Shown: in pieces, positions 58,245-64,000 of the stretch | Position numbering within the stretch: the stretch's first letter is position 1 | Layout of the letters: each line of letters starts with the position of its first letter | NCBI RefSeq assembly: GCF_050113715.1 | Contig: NZ_JBNJQR010000008.1 | Span: 186,001 to 250,000, forward strand | Length of the DNA: 64,000 nt | Source of the DNA: Brevibacillus_H ginsengisoli | GTDB taxonomy: Bacteria > Bacillota > Bacilli > Brevibacillales > Brevibacillaceae | Reading direction: 5' to 3' | The notes under the pieces: model-generated | What the model was told of the DNA's origin: nothing | The model's input: the letters and a program-made list of their open reading frames with translations, nothing else | The model's database searches: none | Position numbers and translations under genes: made by a program

Positions 58245-59537
58245 TTATGTCGTCGGAGCTTCGCTTACCCCGCACCATTCTAATAAGGTCAAGGCAAATA
58301 TTTCGGCGCAAGCAAAAATGGAGGCGAGTTCAATATATTCATTCGGATAATGAGCAACCTGTGTAACCCCTGGGCCAATCACGATAGCAGGCGTATCCGC
58401 CAGTTTGGTCAAAAGTCCCCCGTCAGTTCCCCAAGGCGAGGCTTCGATCACAGGATTTTCGTGCATGACCGCTTGATAGGTCTCGGTCAAGACAAGCATG
58501 AGCGGATGTTCCAAATCGACAGCGCCAGGAACCCAACGCGCCCCATACCATTCAATCACCACTGGATGCTCACTAAACCAGCTGTCCTGTTCCGCAAGCT
58601 CTCGCATCGCCTGCTCAAGCTCCAGTTTCGCATGCTCCATCTCTTCACCCGGAGCAACGCCCATCCTGCCCTCAAGCTTCACCAAATCGGCTACGGATGA
58701 AGGCCATTTGCCTCCCTCGATTACGCCGATATTAATCGGAATGGGAATCGGCAGCTTGGCGTAAAGCGGATCTGTCAGGCGCTCATTGCGGATACGTTCC
58801 AGCTTGGCAACCGCTTGCACAACCAGCAAACTTTTTTCAATCGCGCTCACACCCTCATACCTTGTGCCGCCATGTGCGGATCTGCCCTTGACTAGCAGGC
58901 GAAACCACATCGAGCCTTGCTGCCTGGGGAAGATTCTGAGGTTGGTAGGCTCTGGGATCAACGCCGCATCCGCTCGGTAGCCACGCAGGATGGTGGACAA
59001 GGTTCCCGCTCCACCGCTTTCTTCTTCTACGACACTTTGGAAAATGACATCGCCTTGAAGACGAACACCCATCTCCTGAAGCACACGAATGGCCAGCAGC
59101 GAAGCCAGGTTGCCGCCCTTCATATCCGTGGCGCCACGTCCGTAAAGCTTGCCATCGACGATCGTTCCGCTATAGGGCTCATGCTCCCACTGCTTCAAAT
59201 CGCCTTCTGGCACCACATCCACATGTCCGTTCAGAATCATCGAACGGCCGCCGCCTGTTCCCTTCCACACACCTACGACGTTAGGGCTATTGGGAAAAGA
59301 TTGTCTAGGCGAGACAAAATAGGGATGCTTGCTCATCTCCTCGCCGTCCATCTCCCAGATATCTACGTCGAGCCCCATTTCATGCAGAGTAGCGGCGATT
59401 TTCTCCTGAATGCCTTGTTCATTCCCCATCAAACTGGCTTCCTGTACCCAGGTTTGCAAAAGCGAGGTTGCTTCACTGCGAAGCGCATCGATCTGCTCTC
59501 GAACTTGCTGTTGATAACTTTCGAACAAACGGCTCAT
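58245..59537 (-). CDS. yodQ: M20-family deacylase, YodQ-like
   Basis: A 430-residue zinc peptidase/deacylase of the ArgE/DapE/CPG2 group. Metal ligands: ILNGHVDVVPEGD (His, Asp), GRGATDMKGGNLAS (Asp), VVEEESGGAGT (Glu-Glu), IPEPTNL (Glu/Asp) and WGTDGGLL with IVIGPGVTQVAHYPNEYI (His). Position after the two CoA-transferase genes matches B. subtilis yodQ, implicated in deacetylation within the kamA locus. ATG 59537 chosen over GTG 59549 by spacing to GAGGAAG. Confidence 0.85.
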   Translation of the reverse strand: MSRLFESYQQQVREQIDALRSEATSLLQTWVQEASLMGNEQGIQEKIAATLHEMGLDVDIWEMDGEEMSKHPYFVSPRQSFPNSPNVVGVWKGTGGGRSMILNGHVDVVPEGDLKQWEHEPYSGTIVDGKLYGRGATDMKGGNLASLLAIRVLQEMGVRLQGDVIFQSVVEEESGGAGTLSTILRGYRADAALIPEPTNLRIFPRQQGSMWFRLLVKGRSAHGGTRYEGVSAIEKSLLVVQAVAKLERIRNERLTDPLYAKLPIPIPINIGVIEGGKWPSSVADLVKLEGRMGVAPGEEMEHAKLELEQAMRELAEQDSWFSEHPVVIEWYGARWVPGAVDLEHPLMLVLTETYQAVMHENPVIEASPWGTDGGLLTKLADTPAIVIGPGVTQVAHYPNEYIELASIFACAEIFALTLLEWCGVSEAPTT

Positions 59538-59564
59538 CCTAAAGCTCACTTCCTCTGATTAAAT

Positions 59565-60242
59565 TTATACGAAAATTCCCACTTCTCCATCGATTTTCAG
59601 CTCTGCTTCGGTCGCGGCGATCACGTCTGCTACCGTGTAAGGTGACATGACTTCAAGCAAGTACAGGCCATCTTCCCGTACTTCCAGCACAGCCATATCG
59701 GTAATGATCATATGGGCACTCTTTTGAGCGGTAAGCGGAAGTTGACACTCTCGAACAATTTTGGAGCGACCATTCTTCTCCAGATGAGTGGTGAGGACCA
59801 TTACTTTTTTGGCTTTTTGGGCCAGCTCCATGGCACCCCCCATCCCAGGCACGCGTTTCCCCGGAACGATCCAGTTGGCAATATCTCCTTTTTCGCTTAC
59901 TTCGAGTGCGCCCAGAATGGTCATGTCCAATAATCCACGCCGGATAATGGCAAAAGCCGTCGCACTGTCAAAATAAGAAGCGCCCGACACGATGGTGACC
60001 GGAAATCCGCCCGCATTGCAAAGCATCGGATTCTCTTCGCCCTTGGCTGGACTAGGACCCGTTCCCAAGATACCGTTCTCCGCGTGGAAAAGGACTCGCT
60101 TCTGTGGCGAAATGAAGTCCGCGACCAATGTCGGGATCCCAATTCCCAGGTTAATGATCATCCCATCTTCAATCTCTTGTGCGGCTCGTCTGGCAATTTT
60201 GTTCCGATAATTCTCCAATTGGGTTACTTCTCCCACGCCCAT
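59565..60242 (-). CDS. yodR: CoA-transferase subunit B, YodR-like
   Basis: A 225-residue beta subunit of a 3-oxoacid-type CoA-transferase: MIINLGIGIPTLVADF, the catalytic Glu in LFHAENGILGTGP, GGFPVTIVSGASYFDS and MGGAMELAQKAKKVMVLTTH. It transfers CoA between succinyl- or acetyl-CoA and a keto or acyl acid. Start ATG 60242 follows GGGGTG, and lies within the end of the alpha-subunit gene (19-base overlap), which keeps the two subunits coupled. Confidence 0.88.
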   Translation of the reverse strand: MGVGEVTQLENYRNKIARRAAQEIEDGMIINLGIGIPTLVADFISPQKRVLFHAENGILGTGPSPAKGEENPMLCNAGGFPVTIVSGASYFDSATAFAIIRRGLLDMTILGALEVSEKGDIANWIVPGKRVPGMGGAMELAQKAKKVMVLTTHLEKNGRSKIVRECQLPLTAQKSAHMIITDMAVLEVREDGLYLLEVMSPYTVADVIAATEAELKIDGEVGIFV

Positions 60243-60925
60243 GTCCAATTCACCCCTTTGCTCGGTACGATAAAGTCCACAAACACGCTTGGCGTCACGA
60301 TCTCCTCAGGATCAAGCTCGCCAATCTCTACGATTTCATCCACTTCCGCAATGGTAATGTCTCCGGCCATCGCCACGAGTGGATTGAAGTTTCTTGCGCT
60401 CGTATCAAACACCAGATTTCCCATGCGATCCGCCTTCTTGGCATGGACGATAGCAACCTCAGCCGTCAATGGGGTTTCGAGCAGGTACTCTTTTTCTCCC
60501 AAGACAACTTTTTGCTTGCCTTGTTCCGCAATCGTTCCTAAACCGATATCGGACAGAATACCTCCAAGTCCTACTCCGCCGGCACGCACTCGCTCAGCCA
60601 GAATCCCCTGTGGACTGAATTCAACCTCCAGCTCCCCAGCCGTCATCTGTGCGCCCGCATTGGGATTAGAACCGATATGGGAGGCAATCACTTTCTTGAC
60701 TCTGCGTTCGGTTACCAGCTTCCCAACTCCGATATGCGGAAAAGCCGTATCGTTACTGATCAAGGTAATGTCCCTAATATCATGATCCAGAAGGGCTTGA
60801 ACGAGAGTGGGCGGGTTGCCCACTCCGCCAAATCCGCCAACCATCAATGTCATCCCCTGATGAAAAAAGGAAAGTACCTCTTCAATTGTGACTACTTTAT
60901 CAAAGCGATCTCGCGTCCTCGTCAA
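60224..60925 (-). CDS. yodS: CoA-transferase subunit A, YodS-like
   Basis: A 233-residue alpha subunit: GMTLMVGGFGGVGNPPTLVQALLDH, ITLISNDTAFPHIGVGKLV, GAQMTAGELEVEFSPQGILAERVRAGG and AIVHAKKADRMGNLVF, all typical of 3-oxoacid CoA-transferase A subunits. TTG 60925 lies eight to nine bases after AAGGAGG. Follows the aminotransferase gene by 15 bases, keeping the yodT-S-R-Q order. Confidence 0.88.
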   Translation of the reverse strand: MTRTRDRFDKVVTIEEVLSFFHQGMTLMVGGFGGVGNPPTLVQALLDHDIRDITLISNDTAFPHIGVGKLVTERRVKKVIASHIGSNPNAGAQMTAGELEVEFSPQGILAERVRAGGVGLGGILSDIGLGTIAEQGKQKVVLGEKEYLLETPLTAEVAIVHAKKADRMGNLVFDTSARNFNPLVAMAGDITIAEVDEIVEIGELDPEEIVTPSVFVDFIVPSKGVNWTWAWEK

Positions 60926-60940
60926 TCTTTACGCCTCCTT

Positions 60941-62302
60941 CTACACCAACAGTTGCTCCTGTTGCAATTCTGCCTGGATTTCCTTGATCGTCTCTCGCAG
61001 GATGGCAAGGATTTGATCAATCTCCTCTTTTGTAATAACAAGCGGCGGCGCTACAATAATCGCGTCTCCCGCAATTCCTTCAATGGCTCCTACTGCCGGA
61101 TAAATCATCAAGCCTTTTGTAAAGGCCCGTTGGATCAACCGGTTGGTGATTCCCTTCTGGAGTGGGAACGGTTCCTTGCTCTTCTGATTTTTCACGAATT
61201 CGAGACCGCATAACAATCCCCGACCTCTCGCCTCACCAACAATTGAGAATTCTTCGGTCAACTTGGCAAGCTCTTGAAGTAGATACTCTCCTTGTATACG
61301 GGCATTCTCTACAAGATTATGCTTTTCCATATAGCTCATGACAGCCAAGCACACGGCGGCAGACTGTGGATTGGCACTATAGGTGTGTCCAGCCATTATG
61401 GACGCTGAACCTTGGGTGATGGTTTCAATGATCGCGTCACTCACGATCGTCGCAGCCATCGGGGTATAGCCTGCGCTCATTCCTTTTCCTAATGCCATCA
61501 TGTCCGGAACTACTTGCCAATGATCAATTCCGAACTTCTTGCCTGTTCTTCCAATTCCGGTCATCACCTCATCCGCAATGAAGAGGATTTGGTGCTTGTC
61601 ACATATTTCACGGATACGCTGGAAATAGCCATCAGGAGGCACAATCGCTCCACCAGACGCGCCAATGATTGGTTCAGCAATAAAAGCGGCTACATTCTCC
61701 GCTCCGACTCGCAGAATCGCTGTCTCAAGCTCGTCTGCGCAGCGCAAGCCAAACTCTTCATCTGTAAGTCCGGTCGGTTTGCGGTAAGGATAGGGAGCAG
61801 ATACAGCCGGATAATCTGCTAATAGCGGAACAAAACGTTTTCTACGCAGTACGTGTCCGGACATCGACAAAGCGCCCATCGTAATTCCGTGATAACTCAT
61901 CCAGCGAGAGATGATCCGGTTTTTGCGTGTGTTTCCTTGTTCCTGCCAATATTGAATCGCGATCTTTTGAGCAGTTTCTGTCGCCTCGGAACCGCTGCTG
62001 ACAAAGAAACTCCAGTTCACATCGCCAGGAGACCACTGAGCAAGTTTAGCCGCCAACTCCTCTACAGCGTCACTCGTAAAATGAGAACGATACGCGAAGG
62101 ACACCTTACGCGCTTGCTCGTGCATAGCCTCCGCCACTTCTTCAACTCCGTGTCCAATGCTTGCCGTTACCGCGCCTGAGCAGCCGTCGATGTAGGCGTT
62201 GCCGTTTTGATCGTACAAATAGATTCCCTTGCCATGAGAGACTGTCGGGTACGTCTTGCCAAGCTCCGGTCTAATACAATAATTTCTGGATTGGGTCACC
62301 AT
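60941..62302 (-). CDS. yodT: Class III aminotransferase, YodT-like
   Basis: A 453-residue PLP aminotransferase of the acetylornithine/omega-amino-acid type. PLP contacts FFVSSGSEATETAQKIA, SRWMSYHGITMGALSMSG, ILFIADEVMTGIGRTGKKF and the Schiff-base Lys in MMALGKGMSAGYTPM. First gene of the operon. Class III enzymes transaminate terminal or beta amino groups, giving a semialdehyde or keto acid. GAGGTG stands six bases before ATG 62302. Divergent from the PucR-type regulator. Confidence 0.88.
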   Translation of the reverse strand: MVTQSRNYCIRPELGKTYPTVSHGKGIYLYDQNGNAYIDGCSGAVTASIGHGVEEVAEAMHEQARKVSFAYRSHFTSDAVEELAAKLAQWSPGDVNWSFFVSSGSEATETAQKIAIQYWQEQGNTRKNRIISRWMSYHGITMGALSMSGHVLRRKRFVPLLADYPAVSAPYPYRKPTGLTDEEFGLRCADELETAILRVGAENVAAFIAEPIIGASGGAIVPPDGYFQRIREICDKHQILFIADEVMTGIGRTGKKFGIDHWQVVPDMMALGKGMSAGYTPMAATIVSDAIIETITQGSASIMAGHTYSANPQSAAVCLAVMSYMEKHNLVENARIQGEYLLQELAKLTEEFSIVGEARGRGLLCGLEFVKNQKSKEPFPLQKGITNRLIQRAFTKGLMIYPAVGAIEGIAGDAIIVAPPLVITKEEIDQILAILRETIKEIQAELQQEQLLV

Positions 62303-62463
62303 ACAACTCACCTCTTGAAAATGATTGGTAAGTTCATCCTATCGCAATCGGTTTCAGAAGCCATTCTACCGCTTGGAGAAAAAAGCTTGCGGAGTAGCGT
62401 GAATTTTTTGTACATTTTGTATAATACAGTTTGAAAACAATGAGTAAGCTGGAGGGAAATTCC

Positions 62464-64000
62464 GTGTCGATCACCATCCGAGAGGCTTTACAGTTGCCCG
62501 ATATGGTTCAGACGCGCTTAATCGCTGGGGAGAGCGGACTTGATAATCCCATTCGCTGGGTAACCATTGTGGAAGTGCTGGAGGACACAAGCAGGCTGCA
62601 AGAGGGGGAATTCCTGATTACCACCGGATTTGGCTTGGAGTCTGATGCAAAGAAGCAAGCCGATTTCATCCCGGCCTTGGCGAAGCAAAAATTAAGTGGC
62701 GTAGCGATACATACCGGATTTTATCTGCGTGAAATTCCGAGTTCATTTCTAGAGGCGGCAAATCGTTATGGATTGCCGTTAATTGAGATTCCGTCCGGGC
62801 TTAATTTCTCCACCATCACCAAAGCGATCCTACAACCGATTATGAATCGACAGTTTCAAACCTTGGCCTACTCTCAAGCCATTCATGAACAAATCATCAA
62901 GGTTGCCCTCGGTGGTGGAGGCTTGCAGGCTATCGCCAGTGAGCTTGCCCGCCTGACTTCCGGACACGTCACCATACAGGATGCCTATGGCTATGAAGTC
63001 GTTCGGCGGCAAGGAATCGATTGGGACTCGACCGGCAAACAAATGACCCACTCCACACCGATCCGAGCCAAAGAAGCCTATGGCAGCTTGACGCTAACCA
63101 AGCAAGCAGACTTTTGGCAGGATCTGGATCAATTTGCCTTGCAGCACGCCGCTACCCTATGCGCGTTGGAATTCGTCAAAGAACAAGCGATCACGGAGAC
63201 CGAATGGAGAATGCAGGGAGATTTCGTAGAGGATTTGATTAACGGGCGACTTCCCTGGAACCATGAAGTGGAGATGCGCTGCCGAATGTTGGGCTTCTCA
63301 CTCACAGGCAAGCAGATGGTTGCCACGATCCGTCCTGAGCCGTTTCTTGAACTGGGAGACGCCGCTGTCTGGCATCGCCGTTTAAGCTTGTTAATCAAAC
63401 GAATCACGGAAATGCATCGTGTCGTTTTTCTTTTGCGAGAACGAACCAAGCACCTTGTCCTGATTATCCCTGATCAACCCTCCAGTAGGCGAATGCTGAC
63501 GCAATTGGTTGCGCAGTGGAACAAGCTGGAACCGTCCAGTCGACTAATCATTGGGTTAAGCCAAGCCAAAGGACAATATACTGACTGGGGGAAAGCCGTC
63601 GATGAAGCGGAGTTCGCCTTATCGGTTTATCCGTTAATGAAATCGACTGACCCCAATCAGCCACCCGATCGATCGATTATCGAATACACACAGCTAGGAG
63701 GATATCAGTTCCTGTTTCACTATCATCGCGATCCAGCTGGGCTACGGCACCTTTTTGCCCCTCTTTTGGAGCAGATCATTTCGTATGATAAGAAACACTC
63801 CCAACGCTTACTGGAGACGCTCAGCGTGTATCTCGAGCATAATGCGAATGGCTTGCAAGCGGCCTCCACGTTATACATCCATCGTCACACGTTAAAATAC
63901 CGCTTGCAGCTCATTGAGGAAAAAACGGGCGCCTCTCTCTCAGACGCCGGACATCGCTGGCAGCTTCAGCTTGCGGTGATGGCACACCGTCTGTATCGTT
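62464..64000 (+). CDS. PucR-family transcriptional regulator (runs off the window)
   Basis: At least 512 residues, open to the window edge. The N-terminal PucR domain includes ITIREALQLPDMVQTRLIAG, VTIVEVLEDTSRLQEGEFLITTGF and GVAIHTGFYLREIPSSFLEAA. The C-terminal helix-turn-helix reads ETLSVYLEHNANGLQAASTLYIHRHTLKYRLQLIEEKTG, in parts. PucR-type proteins respond to purine, GABA or amino-acid catabolites. GTG 62464 follows GGAGGGAAA. Divergent from yodT across 160 bases, so it is the likely activator of that operon. Confidence 0.9.
   Translation, partial: MSITIREALQLPDMVQTRLIAGESGLDNPIRWVTIVEVLEDTSRLQEGEFLITTGFGLESDAKKQADFIPALAKQKLSGVAIHTGFYLREIPSSFLEAANRYGLPLIEIPSGLNFSTITKAILQPIMNRQFQTLAYSQAIHEQIIKVALGGGGLQAIASELARLTSGHVTIQDAYGYEVVRRQGIDWDSTGKQMTHSTPIRAKEAYGSLTLTKQADFWQDLDQFALQHAATLCALEFVKEQAITETEWRMQGDFVEDLINGRLPWNHEVEMRCRMLGFSLTGKQMVATIRPEPFLELGDAAVWHRRLSLLIKRITEMHRVVFLLRERTKHLVLIIPDQPSSRRMLTQLVAQWNKLEPSSRLIIGLSQAKGQYTDWGKAVDEAEFALSVYPLMKSTDPNQPPDRSIIEYTQLGGYQFLFHYHRDPAGLRHLFAPLLEQIISYDKKHSQRLLETLSVYLEHNANGLQAASTLYIHRHTLKYRLQLIEEKTGASLSDAGHRWQLQLAVMAHRLYR

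Noticed and set aside
1..64000. CRISPR arrays, prophage genes, rRNA operons, toxin-antitoxin pairs
   Set aside because: Checked for regularly spaced repeats, phage structural genes and rRNA sequence; none were seen.

Overview
The window looks like chromosome from an aerobic, endospore-forming member of the Bacillales. The evidence is strong AGGAGG-type ribosome binding sites, an alpha/beta-type spore SASP, spore photoproduct lyase, UvsE, SLH-domain surface proteins, a deoxynucleoside kinase pair and B. subtilis-like genes (yfkAB, ywnA/ywnB, ykhA, yodQRST). The genus cannot be fixed from the sequence alone; a Brevibacillus- or Tumebacillus-like organism is my inference. No phage, insertion sequence, CRISPR array or rRNA was seen.

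Layout. 1-393: end of a frameshifted leucine-rich-repeat gene. 480-9880 (minus): the most distinctive region, a cobalamin-riboswitch-controlled operon with seven genes. Two export-signal alpha/alpha-repeat proteins and two DUF4430 proteins resemble the separated alpha and beta domains of animal intrinsic factor/transcobalamin. One DUF4430 protein carries three SLH domains and the other a membrane anchor. They precede a complete ECF transporter (S, T and double ATPase). I read this as a cell-surface vitamin B12 capture and import system. 9.9-20.9 kb: mixed small operons (phasin-like protein, DUF1385, yfkAB, SASP, nitrilase, LysM, class I fumarase, FixH-like lipoprotein, MBL hydrolase, AhpD-like, UvsE, His/Pro/Cys-rich protein). 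20.9-32.2 kb: histidine degradation split into hutH (plus strand, behind a leader peptide and hairpin) and hutUIG (minus strand), with small enzymes between. 32.2-38.4 kb: nucleoside kinases, SplB, a two-component system and a ywnA/ywnB pair with a duplicated operator. 38.4-49.4 kb: acsA, metallophosphoesterase, tpx, a subtilase, and a TetR/HlyD/ABC-2 efflux operon. 49.5-56.7 kb: a very large MalT/SARP-like regulator, twin tRNA-Ser(UGA) genes flanking a tiny zinc-ribbon gene, and a sugar aminotransferase with two paralogous GT2 enzymes. 56.7-64 kb: a yodT-S-R-Q catabolic operon ending in an aldehyde dehydrogenase, divergent from a PucR-type regulator that runs off the window.

Across the window lies a dispersed non-coding repeat (four copies: 12.8-13.0, 14.3-14.6, 22.7-23.0 and 53.4-53.5 kb). 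Each copy is built as a long imperfect hairpin, and three carry a second short hairpin. It is not explained by any gene. Start codons in this annotation were often moved downstream of the longest reading frame to fit a ribosome binding site.
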